Assembly (NCBI GenBank): GCA_903830985.1
Contig: CAIKVZ010000033.1
Location: forward strand, 1-64,000
DNA length: 64,000 bases
Source: an uncultured beta proteobacterium
Lineage (GTDB): Bacteria; Pseudomonadota; Gammaproteobacteria; Burkholderiales; Burkholderiaceae_C
Direction: 5' to 3'
The notes beneath the pieces are model-generated. The model worked only from the letters and a program-made list of their open reading frames with translations, ran no database searches and was not told where the DNA came from. A program made the translations under genes and the position numbers. Below are positions 20,788 to 29,865 of the stretch, one piece after another (the first letter of the stretch is position 1; each line of letters opens with the position of its first letter).

Positions 20788-21408
20788 ATGTCCGTCTTTA
20801 ACACCCTGCTGCCCGTGTTCACCGAATACGGTTACGTGGCCGTGTTTGTCATGTTGCTGGTGTGCGGCTTCGGTGTGCCGGTGCCGGAAGACGTGACCCT
20901 GGTCACGGGCGGCGTCATTGCCGGCCTGGGTTACGCCAACGAACACAGCATGGTGGTGGTCGGCCTGGCTGGCGTGTTGCTCGGCGACGGGCTGATCTTC
21001 ACGTTGGGGCGCGTCTTTGGCGACCGCATCACACGGGTCCCCGCCCTGCGCCGAATACTCACGCCCGAACGCTTTGCGCAGGCGCAGGACAAGTTTGCCA
21101 AGTACGGCAAATGGGTGATGTTCGTCGCGCGCTTCCTGCCGGGCTTGCGCACGCCGGTGTTCCTGACCGCCGGCATGACGCGGCGTGTGGGCGGTCCCAC
21201 CTGGTTCTTCATGGACGGCTTCGCCGCCCTCATCAGCGTGCCGGTCTGGGTCTATCTGGGTTACTTCGGCGCAAAGAACTTCGATTGGCTGTTTGCCATG
21301 GTGCGGCGCGGCCAGCACATCATTCTGGGTGTGCTGCTGATCGGCGCCATCGTCGGCGCGGCCTACTGGTGGCGTCGGCGCAAAACCGAACCCGAAGCCG
21401 AGCTTTGA
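20788..21408 (+). CDS. DedA-family membrane protein
   Basis: FGVPVPEDVTLVTGGVIAGLGY; FVARFLPGLRTPVFLTAGMTRR. Confidence 0.93.
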   Translation: MSVFNTLLPVFTEYGYVAVFVMLLVCGFGVPVPEDVTLVTGGVIAGLGYANEHSMVVVGLAGVLLGDGLIFTLGRVFGDRITRVPALRRILTPERFAQAQDKFAKYGKWVMFVARFLPGLRTPVFLTAGMTRRVGGPTWFFMDGFAALISVPVWVYLGYFGAKNFDWLFAMVRRGQHIILGVLLIGAIVGAAYWWRRRKTEPEAEL

Positions 21409-22313
21409 CACACCCCGGCGCGGCAGCGGCGTTGCTCGTCAACGCCTTTGTCTTTGGCCTGTCCTGGTGGCCGTTTCGTCAGCTCGAAGCCTGGGGTCTG
21501 CATCCCTTGTGGGCCACGGCGCTGATGTACGTCTGTTCCATGGCCTGCCTGTTGCTCGTGCGCCCCGGCGCCTGGCGCGGCCTGCTGGCCCACCCCGCCT
21601 TGTGGCTGCTGGTGGGCGCCTCGGGCATGACCAATGTGGGCTTCAACTGGGCCATCACCGTGGGCGATGTGGTGCGCGTGGTGCTGCTGTTCTACCTGAT
21701 GCCGGCCTGGTCGGTGCTGCTCGCCTGGTGGCTGCTCGGTGAAAAGCCCACTCCCGGCGCGCTGCTGCGCCTGACGCTGGCGCTGGTCGGTGTGGCGATC
21801 GTGCTCAAGGCACCGGATACGCCCTGGCCCGTGCCGCAGGCCCTGCCTGACTGGCTGGCGCTGATGGGCGGATTTTTCTTCGCCATGACCAACGTCCTGT
21901 TGCGCAAGCTCGAGAGCACGCCCGAGGACTCGCGCGTGCTGGCCATGTTCCTGGGCGGGGCTTGCATGGCGGCGACCGTGGCCTGGCTGGGACAGGGTCA
22001 GGGCATGGTCTCGGCCCTGCCGGCCGCCGAGTGGCACTGGCTGGCATTGGCCGGCGCCATGAGCCTGGTGTTTCTGGCGGCCAATTTCGCCCTGCAATAC
22101 GGCGCGTCGCGGCTGAGTGCGCACAGCACGGCCTTGATCATGCTGTCCGAAGTGGTGTTTGCCTCGGCCTCGTCGGTGTGGTTCGGTGTCGCACAACTGG
22201 GTGCGCGCACGCTGTTCGGCGGCGCCCTGATTTTGCTGGCAGCCGCCCTGTCGGCGTGGCCGGCGCGCGCTTTGCCACTGACCGCGCCAGGACCGCAGAG
22301 CCCCCACCCTTGA
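21405..22313 (+). CDS. EamA/DMT-family transporter (probable TTG start overlapping dedA stop)
   Basis: FGLSWWPFRQLEAWGLHPLWATAL..LLFYLMPAWSVLLAWWLLGEKPTPGALLRLTLALVGVAIV. Confidence 0.85.
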   Translation: MTHPGAAAALLVNAFVFGLSWWPFRQLEAWGLHPLWATALMYVCSMACLLLVRPGAWRGLLAHPALWLLVGASGMTNVGFNWAITVGDVVRVVLLFYLMPAWSVLLAWWLLGEKPTPGALLRLTLALVGVAIVLKAPDTPWPVPQALPDWLALMGGFFFAMTNVLLRKLESTPEDSRVLAMFLGGACMAATVAWLGQGQGMVSALPAAEWHWLALAGAMSLVFLAANFALQYGASRLSAHSTALIMLSEVVFASASSVWFGVAQLGARTLFGGALILLAAALSAWPARALPLTAPGPQSPHP

Positions 22314-22391
22314 CCCTGAAAAGGCCTGCGCTGGCCTGCTTTGGGCGCGCAATGCTGTTAGGGTCATGAGCTTCGACTTCAAAGGTTCATC

Positions 22392-22877
22392 ATGTCCACC
22401 GTTTACGACTTCAGCGCACAGCAAATGGACGGCAAGACCGTTTCCCTGGAACAGTACCGGGGCCGGGTGCTGCTCATCGTCAACACCGCCAGCGCCTGCG
22501 GTTTCACGCCGCAGTTTGCCGGCCTGGAGGAGTTGCACGAGCGCTTTGGTGCCCAAGGCCTGGTGGTGCTGGGCTTCCCCTGCAACCAGTTCGGCGCGCA
22601 GGATGCCGGCAGCAATGAGGAGATCGCCAGCTTTTGCCAGCTCAATTACGGCGTGACTTTTCCCATGATGACGAAGATCGACGTCAACGGCGCCGGCGCA
22701 CACCCGCTTTACCAGTGGTTGTCCAAGGAGGCGCCGGGCCTCTTGGGCAGCAAGTCGATCAAATGGAATTTCACCAAGTTTTTGGTCGGCAAGAACGGCC
22801 AGGTGATTCAGCGCTACGCGCCGACCGACACCCCGGCCAGCCTGGCCAAGGACATTACTTCGGCGTTGCAGGCCTGA
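22392..22877 (+). CDS. Glutathione peroxidase
   Basis: [51 protein letters not shown]; Cys-type. Confidence 0.95.
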   Translation: MSTVYDFSAQQMDGKTVSLEQYRGRVLLIVNTASACGFTPQFAGLEELHERFGAQGLVVLGFPCNQFGAQDAGSNEEIASFCQLNYGVTFPMMTKIDVNGAGAHPLYQWLSKEAPGLLGSKSIKWNFTKFLVGKNGQVIQRYAPTDTPASLAKDITSALQA

Positions 22878-23028
22878 GCGCTTCAGGGACAGGCCGCACC
22901 AGGCGCTGAAGAACGTACTTTGCCGGATTGCTTTCAACGATTACGATATTCATAAATTCACCTTACTCTAGATTTGATGAAAAGTCGGATCTGTCCATAG
23001 CGGCATTTGCTCTCAGTCAAGCGCAACC

Positions 23029-23685
23029 ATGACACTGATCCGCCCACTGCTGCTGAGCACACTGTCCATCGTATGGAGCAACGCCATGGCGCTCGACGTA
23101 TCAAGCCTTTGGGACTACGCCAATCCGGCACTCAGTGAACAGCGATTTCGTGATGCCATCAACACGGCATCCAGGGACGACGCACTCATTCTCCAGACGC
23201 AAATCGCCCGCACCCACGGACTGCGCGGTGATTTTTTGCGCGCACGGGAGGCACTCGCGTCAACTATCCTGGCCGCCGCATTGACTCAGCCTAATTGCTA
23301 CCCGTGCTGACCCGTTGCCTCACGTAAATTGCTACCCGTCGGATTGGCCGGCGGGAGCAGCACAACGTGAAGACGCGAATCAGCATGACCACACGCAAAG
23401 AATTGACCGATGCACTGCGAGCCCGATATCGCGGCGTGTCTTTCGGCGACAGGATCAAGATCCTCGATGAATTTGTAGATCTAACGGGGTATGACGCTTC
23501 GAGCGCAAGGCAAGTTTCAGGAAGCCATCGAGATCCAGTTGCGTCTCGAACGTGAGTGGGAGCAAGCCGGTGAACCAGATCCCTACGTCTTCGAAGAACT
23601 CGAACAACTGTACCGTGCGACCCATGACACCGTTCAAGCCGACAGTTACGCGACGAAGCTGCGCCTGGCCAGGCCGCTGAAATGA
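23029..23685 (+). pseudogene. TPR-like repeat protein gene interrupted and internally deleted by an IS remnant
   Basis: 5' part MALDVSSLWDYANPALSEQRFRDAINTASRDDALILQTQIARTHGLRGDFLRAREALAS; 3' part LRAQGKFQEAIEIQLRLEREWEQAGEPDPYVFEELEQLYRATHDTVQADSYATKL. Confidence 0.7.
23270..23490 (+). mobile_element. Truncated insertion sequence remnant (5' end of transposase)
   Basis: MKTRISMTTRKELTDALRARYRGVSFGDRIKILDEFVDLTGY is a transposase N-terminus; preceded by direct repeats AATTGCTACCCGT at 23293 and 23327; boundaries approximate. Confidence 0.7.
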
Positions 23686-23743
23686 CGCGAGCCCCTGATA
23701 CGCACCGAGCGCACGTTCAAGTTCGTCCCGGGCCTGGAGAGCC

Positions 23744-24670
23744 TCAGGGCTCGGGTTGGCCGGGGGCGCGGTGCTGGACCGCCAGGTCATGCAGCGCAGT
23801 CACGGCTGCTGAGATATCCGAGATGATGCGCACCCCCTTGGGATGCTTTCGGATGCCCGACAGGCCGGAACCCCCGGCCCAGATCTGAATCTGGGGCGGC
23901 AACAAGCGCCGCAAATGCAGCAATGTTGGTACAACATCGCGCGCCGGATAGGCAAAACTGAAGGACAGCGCGACCACATCGGCCTTGCATGAAATGGCGG
24001 CCAGTTTCAGATTATTCAGGGGAATATCCGATCCAATGCTGATCGTTCTGGCACCTTGCTCTGCCAGCACGGCCTCGATCATCAGCAGTCCGAGCAAATG
24101 ATGCTCCCCGGGTGCCAGGGCGAAAAGGATACAAGGCAAGCCTTTCTTTGGTTTGAACTTGAGGATCTCCGCGTGCAAATAGCGTTCAATGCAGCAGGTG
24201 CAGAGGTGCTCGTGGTGAATGTCGATTTCATCGCGCGTCCAGGCTTCGCCAATGCCGATCAGCAGCGGTGTGACCGTATTGCGGACAAAGTCAACCAGCG
24301 TCCGATGGGCGTGCTCCTTGGCCAGCAAGGCTTTGAATCCAGCCAGGTCTGCCCGTTGGAGTTGCGCGATGAGGGCCTGCGTTGATTCATCGTGACATAC
24401 GAGCGCAACAGTAAGGCCCTGGGCAAGTTTGAGTTTTTCCAGTTCCCGGGTGGTCATGCCCACGACCTGACCGGGTCGAAAGCCCGCTTCGAGCAGGCGT
24501 TTGATCAAAAGAAGCTGGTCGACGGTCTTGCGTGAATACGCGGCCTTGCCCTCCGCGGTTGCTTCCACCGGCGGAAATCCAAAGCGCTGGCGCCACTTCC
24601 GCAGTTGATCTTTGCCAAAACCCGTCTCACGTTCGATTTCGGAGGGTGAAATAAAGGGAATGGTGCGCAT
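23744..24670 (-). CDS. MerR-family regulator with cobalamin-binding domain (CarH/LitR-like)
   Basis: MerR HTH ISPSEIERETGFGKDQLRKWRQRFGFP; four-helix segment WTRDEIDIHHEH (Wx9EH); GEHHLLG (ExHxxG); Rossmann B12 domain IWAGGSG. Confidence 0.85.
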   Translation of the reverse strand: MRTIPFISPSEIERETGFGKDQLRKWRQRFGFPPVEATAEGKAAYSRKTVDQLLLIKRLLEAGFRPGQVVGMTTRELEKLKLAQGLTVALVCHDESTQALIAQLQRADLAGFKALLAKEHAHRTLVDFVRNTVTPLLIGIGEAWTRDEIDIHHEHLCTCCIERYLHAEILKFKPKKGLPCILFALAPGEHHLLGLLMIEAVLAEQGARTISIGSDIPLNNLKLAAISCKADVVALSFSFAYPARDVVPTLLHLRRLLPPQIQIWAGGSGLSGIRKHPKGVRIISDISAAVTALHDLAVQHRAPGQPEP

Positions 24671-24953
24671 GGTCGCTCAGGGTATCCGCAAAATAAACAT
24701 TTGTCCGCATTTTTTGTCACGGTCAAAGTCATTAACCTGTCAGCTGGACTGGCGTTGGTCGCTCAAGGTCTTCAGCAAGCTGCGATAAGCCAACGATCCG
24801 GAAAATTTGCGAATGGTTTCGATGCACAAAACGCAGAAGATCCAGCGCAAGGGTCTGGTCAAAACGGCTGGGCCGCGCGTCGGGTGAAGCAAGTATTTTG
24901 CCGAAATTGAAAACGCGCGCCCAGCCTGGCGCAGCAGCTTGGGAAGGAAGCCA

Positions 24954-25247
24954 ATGAATACCAGCCTTGATCTTTCGCTGTCCGCGCCAGCGCTTCCCAT
25001 GAGCGATAAGCCATCCTTGCGGCAACGCACTGAAACAGCTTATCGACGCAGTTCCACCGAATTGCTGGAGCTGTTTGACGCACTGACGCCGCCGGAAAAG
25101 AAGGCCGCGCGCCATCTTTTGCGCGTGCAGCAGCTTGCGTTTGAAGTGCAGAACGAGGAATTGCGCCAGATGCTGGCAGCCAAGACCGTTCACGGCCACT
25201 TCGCACTCTGTGTTTGCGGCGGGGCTTGCACGGATTTGCCAGCGTGA
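24954..25247 (+). pseudogene. Truncated N-terminal segment of a PAS-type sensor protein
   Basis: AYRRSSTELLELFDALTPPEKKAARHLLRVQQLAFEVQNEELRQML matches the leader that precedes PAS domains in sensor proteins; ORF ends with no PAS domain. Confidence 0.5.
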
Positions 25248-25359
25248 ACAGTTTGCTGATTTTCATGAGCCAGGTTGAGTGACGCCTGCGGCGCGTGCTG
25301 GCCACGCGCGCGACGTTGCAGTCAAACGCCGGCTCCGCCTGAACGATGACCCACGCAAC

Positions 25360-26589
25360 TCAATGGGGGCTGCTCAAGGCCTCGTCCAGCAGTTCCACCC
25401 AGTGCCGCACCGGTGTGGCCGTGCCGCTTTGCAGATGCGTGATGCAGCCGATATTGGCTGAAACGATGACGGCAGGCCGCGATTCCTGCAGGTTTTCCAG
25501 CTTGCGCTCCAGCAGCGGGTAGGCGATTTTTGGATTCAGCACCGAGTAGGTGCCGGCCGAGCCGCAGCACAGGTTCGGTTCGACGCGCGCCACGCGGATG
25601 TCGAAGCCCAGCGCCGTCAAATGCTGTTCGACGCTGCCACGCAGCTTCTGTCCATGCTGCAACGTACAGGGCGGGTGATAGATGATGCGCTGACCCTTCA
25701 CGCGGACCTTGCCCAAAAGAGCGCTTGCCAGTTCCGGCAGCCACTCGCTCAGGTCGCGCGTCAGCGCGCTGATGCGTTGCGCCTTCACGGCATACACCGC
25801 ATCGTCTTGCAGCAGGTGGCCGTAGTCCTTCACCATGACGCCGCAGCCCGAGGCGTTCATGAGGATGGCCTCGACACCGGCCTCCACGTGCGGCCACCAG
25901 GCGTCGATGTTGGCGCGCATCTGCACCCTGGCGCCGTTCTGGTCGTTCAGGTGGAACTTCACGGCGCCGCAACAACCCGCCTGGCCCGCGATCAGTGTCT
26001 GTACGCCGATGGCATCGAGCACACGTGCGGTTGCGGAGTTGATGTTCGGACTCATGGCCGGCTGCACGCAGCCCGCCAGCATCAGCACCTTGCGTGCATG
26101 CGTTCGCGTAGGCCAGATCCCGGCGTCCTGTCGTGGCGGGATCTTGGCCTGCAGTGCCGCGGGCAGCACACCGCGCAGCGCCTGGCCCAGCTTCATGGCC
26201 GGTGGAAAGAGCGGCGAGGGCAGGCCTTCCTTGAGCGCCCAGCGCAGCGCGCGCTCAGGCAGGGGGCGGCTAACCTTTTTCTCCACCAGCTTGCGCCCGA
26301 TGTCGATCAGTTGACCGTAGTCGACGCCGCTGGGGCAGGTGGTTTCGCAGTTGCGGCAGGTCAGGCAACGGTCCAGGTGCAACTGCGTCTTGCGCGTTGG
26401 CGCCTGGCCTTCAAGCAATTGCTTCATCAGGTAGATGCGTCCGCGCGGGCTGTCGAGCTCGTCGCCCAGGATCTGGTAGGACGGACAGGTGGCGCTGCAA
26501 AAACCGCAGTGCACGCATTTGCGCAAAATCGCCTGGGCTGCCAGTCCGTCGGGCGTGCCCTGGTATTCGGGGGCGAGGGTGGTTTGCAT
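25360..26589 (-). CDS. glcF: Glycolate oxidase iron-sulfur subunit
   Basis: CVHCGFCSATCPSYQILGDELDSPRGRIYLMKQLLEG; CLTCRNCETTCPSGVDYG; two CCG motifs. Confidence 0.95.
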   Translation of the reverse strand: MQTTLAPEYQGTPDGLAAQAILRKCVHCGFCSATCPSYQILGDELDSPRGRIYLMKQLLEGQAPTRKTQLHLDRCLTCRNCETTCPSGVDYGQLIDIGRKLVEKKVSRPLPERALRWALKEGLPSPLFPPAMKLGQALRGVLPAALQAKIPPRQDAGIWPTRTHARKVLMLAGCVQPAMSPNINSATARVLDAIGVQTLIAGQAGCCGAVKFHLNDQNGARVQMRANIDAWWPHVEAGVEAILMNASGCGVMVKDYGHLLQDDAVYAVKAQRISALTRDLSEWLPELASALLGKVRVKGQRIIYHPPCTLQHGQKLRGSVEQHLTALGFDIRVARVEPNLCCGSAGTYSVLNPKIAYPLLERKLENLQESRPAVIVSANIGCITHLQSGTATPVRHWVELLDEALSSPH

Positions 26590-27707
26590 CAGATGGGCCC
26601 CGGATTGAAGATTCCCCAAGGGTCGAACTCGGCCTTGAGCTGGCGCTGTATGCGCGCCAGCGGCTCGGCCAGGGGTGCGCTGCGCTCCAGGTCGATGGCG
26701 CCCTGCGGCGCGACGAACAGCGTGGCGTGTCCACCTGCCAGCATCGCGGCCTCGCGCAGCGCCTGCTGCGCTGACAGGGGCGCCCAGAGCCAGCGCTGAG
26801 CGCCATGCCACTCCACCAGTTGTGCCCAGGGCAGTTCCAGCATCGGCGCCGTCTGCGCCACGCTGAGCCGCCACAAACCCATATCGGCCGCTGGCGGCTG
26901 GAAGAATGGCAAGCGCAAATCGCGGCAGGCCTGCCAGTCGTTGCCGGCCAAGGCCTGGTCCATGCGCTGGCCTCCCACCTTCTTGCAGGCCGCCTCGACC
27001 GCCGCGACGGCGCCGCGCAAGCGCACGAACAGCAACTCGTGTGGTGCACCTTCCGAGTTGTCGCACACCCAGCAGCTGGCGTTCAGCGGCAAGGGCTGGC
27101 CGCCCCAGCGGTGCAGTTGCGCCAGCGCTTGGGCCTGGTCGAGCTCGAACACCAGGGTCGCTTCGGCAGGGGCGATCGGCAGCACCTTGAGCGAGACTTC
27201 TGTGATGAGTCCCAGCGTGCCCCAGGCGCCCACCAGCATGCGGCTCACGTCGTAACCTGCGACGTTTTTCATGACCTGGCCGCCAAACTGCAGCAGTTCG
27301 GCGCGTCCATTGAGCAGATGGGCTCCCAGCACGTAGTCGCGCACGCCCCCTACGCTGGCGCGCGCCGGACCACTCAATCCGGCTGCCACCATGCCGCCAC
27401 AGGTGGCGGCACTGGCGGCACCGCCCCGCGCAAAGTGCGGCGGCTCGAAGGCCAGGCACTGGCCTTGCTCGGCCAGCGTGGCTTCAAGCTCGGCCAAAGC
27501 TGTTCCGGCTCGCACCGTCACCACCAGTTCGCTTGGCTCGTAGCTGACGATGCCGGCGTGGCCTCCCGTGTGCAGCGGTTCTCCTTGCAGCGAGCGCGCC
27601 AAGAAGTCCTTGCTGGCGCCACCGCGAATACGCAGGGTGGACTTGTGGGTTGCCGCGTCCTTGACGCGCTCCACCAGGTGTTGCAGGCTTGGTTCCATGG
27701 CCTGCAT
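26589..27707 (-). CDS. glcE: Glycolate oxidase FAD-binding subunit
   Basis: LRIRGGASKDF; GGMVAAGLSGPARASVGGVRDYVLGAHLLNGRAELLQFGGQVMKNVAGYDVSRMLVGAWGTLGLITE. Confidence 0.94.
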   Translation of the reverse strand: MQAMEPSLQHLVERVKDAATHKSTLRIRGGASKDFLARSLQGEPLHTGGHAGIVSYEPSELVVTVRAGTALAELEATLAEQGQCLAFEPPHFARGGAASAATCGGMVAAGLSGPARASVGGVRDYVLGAHLLNGRAELLQFGGQVMKNVAGYDVSRMLVGAWGTLGLITEVSLKVLPIAPAEATLVFELDQAQALAQLHRWGGQPLPLNASCWVCDNSEGAPHELLFVRLRGAVAAVEAACKKVGGQRMDQALAGNDWQACRDLRLPFFQPPAADMGLWRLSVAQTAPMLELPWAQLVEWHGAQRWLWAPLSAQQALREAAMLAGGHATLFVAPQGAIDLERSAPLAEPLARIQRQLKAEFDPWGIFNPGPI

Positions 27708-27802
27708 GTTAGCCGGGGCGGGGCGACTTCGAGCGAGCTTTTTTTGCAGGGGTGTTGTGCGCATTTGCGGCTGAATCGGGGATGCAGGGGCTACACTGCG
27801 CC

Positions 27803-28045
27803 ATGCCCACCCCAGATCTGTCCACGCCTGACGCTGTTTGCGCCAGTCGGTGTCCCTTGTGCGGGCAGCCCAATGGTTGCGCCATGGAACAGCGTTCGAG
27901 CGTTGAGGCCGCGCCCGTGCCGTGCTGGTGCACCACCGTAGCGTTCACCGAAGAATTGCTGCGGCGCATTCCCGAAGCTGCGCGCCGCAAGGCCTGCGTT
28001 TGCCAGGCCTGCGTGACACAAGTGCCGGTCACTGTGGCTCGGTGA
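27803..28045 (+). CDS. Cysteine-rich CWC family protein
   Basis: CPLCGQPNGCAMEQ..PCWCTTVAFTEELLRRIPEAARRKACVCQACV. Confidence 0.85.
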   Translation: MPTPDLSTPDAVCASRCPLCGQPNGCAMEQRSSVEAAPVPCWCTTVAFTEELLRRIPEAARRKACVCQACVTQVPVTVAR

Positions 28046-28061
28046 TGCGACTGCGGGCCTG

Positions 28062-29213
28062 TCAGGCCTGCATCGCGTGAATCACGCCGCCCCCCAGACA
28101 GACCTCACCGTCGTACAGCACGGCCGACTGCCCCGGCGTGACCGCCCATTGCGGCTCGGTGAAACGCAGCTCAAATCGATGCTCGTCCTCGTTGCGTAAG
28201 CCGCACGGCGCGTCGGCCTGGCGGTAGCGAGTTTTCGCGGCGAGTGCACCTTCAGTGGGCGCGGCGCCGGCGACCCAACTGGCGTTGTCGGCCTGCAGGC
28301 TGCGCGACAGCAGCCACGGATGCTCGTGCCCCTGCACCACCCACAGGGTATTGCTCTGCATGTCCTTGCGCGCGACAAACCAGGGGCTGTGCTCGCCCAC
28401 GCCGCGCTGGCCAAGTGCCTGCACCGCCTTGAGTTCGGCGCCGCGGGCTTTCACGCCGCCTATGCCCAGGCCCTGGCGCTGACCCAGGGTGTAGAAGCTC
28501 AAGCCCACATGCTGGCCCAGCACGCGTCCCCGGTCGTCCTTGATGGGGCCCGGCTCCTTGGCGATGTAGCGGTTCAGGAAGTCGCGAAACGGACGCTCGC
28601 CGATGAAGCAGATACCGGTGGAGTCCTTCTTGCGCGCATTCGGCAAGCCGATCTCTGCGGCGATGCGACGCACTTCGGTCTTGAGCAGTTCGCCCACCGG
28701 GAACAGGGTTTTGGACAGTTGCGCCTGGTTCAGCCGATGCAGGAAATAACTCTGGTCCTTGGACGGGTCCAGGCCCTTGAGCAGTTCGTACAGGTTGGTG
28801 CTCGGGTTGTGCCGCACGCGCGCGTAGTGGCCGGTGGCTATGCGCTCGGCACCCAGGCGCAGCGCGTGGTCCAGAAAGGCCTTGAACTTGATTTCGGCGT
28901 TGCACAGGATGTCCGGGTTCGGCGTGCGTCCGGCCTGGTATTCGCGCAGAAATTCGGCGAATACGCGGTCCTTGTATTCGGCGGCGAAGTTCACGTGCTC
29001 GATCTCGATGCCGAGCACGTCGGCCACCGCCGCGGCGTCGATGAAATCGATGTTGGACGAACAGAACTCCGAGTCGTCGTCGTCTTCCCAGTTCTTCATG
29101 AAGATCGCGACGACCTCGTGTCCCTGCTGCTTCAGCAGGTAGGCCGTGACGGCAGAGTCGACGCCGCCGCTCAGACCCACGACCACGCGTTGCCGGGGAT
29201 GCTCTGCAGTCAT
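28062..29213 (-). CDS. mnmA: tRNA-specific 2-thiouridylase
   Basis: [56 protein letters not shown]. Confidence 0.97.
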   Translation of the reverse strand: MTAEHPRQRVVVGLSGGVDSAVTAYLLKQQGHEVVAIFMKNWEDDDDSEFCSSNIDFIDAAAVADVLGIEIEHVNFAAEYKDRVFAEFLREYQAGRTPNPDILCNAEIKFKAFLDHALRLGAERIATGHYARVRHNPSTNLYELLKGLDPSKDQSYFLHRLNQAQLSKTLFPVGELLKTEVRRIAAEIGLPNARKKDSTGICFIGERPFRDFLNRYIAKEPGPIKDDRGRVLGQHVGLSFYTLGQRQGLGIGGVKARGAELKAVQALGQRGVGEHSPWFVARKDMQSNTLWVVQGHEHPWLLSRSLQADNASWVAGAAPTEGALAAKTRYRQADAPCGLRNEDEHRFELRFTEPQWAVTPGQSAVLYDGEVCLGGGVIHAMQA

Positions 29214-29226
29214 GTCAGGTCGCGCG

Positions 29227-29700
29227 TCACAGGCCGACACTGGCGTCGCAGACCAGCAATTCCAGGGAAAAGCGTTGACCGGCCAGATAGTCTTCTATGC
29301 ATTTCAGCACCACGGAGCTGCGGTGCCGTGGCGCGCTCGCGCGCACTTCGTCTGCTGTCATCCAGACCGTGCGCACGATGCCGTGGTCCAGGCTCAGGCT
29401 GGGGTCGGCCGCGCCGAGTTCGCCGCAAAAGGCAAAGCGCAGGTAGGTGATGTCCTTGCCGTCGGCCTTTTGCTGGCGCGACAGGTAGACGCCGACCAGC
29501 GCCGTCGGTTCGAATGCGTGGGTGGTCTCTTCCCGCGTCTCGCGCCGGCAGCCCTGAATCGGGGTTTCGCCTCGGTCCAGGTGCCCGGCCGGGTTGTTCA
29601 ACTGCAGGCCGTCGGGCGTGTGCTCCTCGACCAAAAGAAAGCGCCCGTCGCGCTCGATCACAGCAGCCACCGTGACATTGGGTTTCCAGCGAATATTCAT
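29227..29700 (-). CDS. NUDIX hydrolase (NudJ-like)
   Basis: Nudix box [21 protein letters not shown]; adjacent to mnmA as in enterobacteria. Confidence 0.9.
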   Translation of the reverse strand: MNIRWKPNVTVAAVIERDGRFLLVEEHTPDGLQLNNPAGHLDRGETPIQGCRRETREETTHAFEPTALVGVYLSRQQKADGKDITYLRFAFCGELGAADPSLSLDHGIVRTVWMTADEVRASAPRHRSSVVLKCIEDYLAGQRFSLELLVCDASVGL

Positions 29701-29865
29701 CTTTCCAATTATCGGAGATTGCGACTTCATTGACCCACGTCATGCATGGAGCCGCCCGCAACAGGGGTGAACTAAGTTAAGCTCGGCGCCGCAGCAGTTC
29801 CGCCATGCTCGCAACATAGAGGTGCTGCACGAGCTGTTTCAATAAACAAATCGAGGAGTCGCTTC

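Noticed and set aside
24732-25199. Minus-strand ORF overlapping the PAS-leader fragment
   Set aside because: No recognisable domain; plus-strand fragment has a clear family-like sequence.
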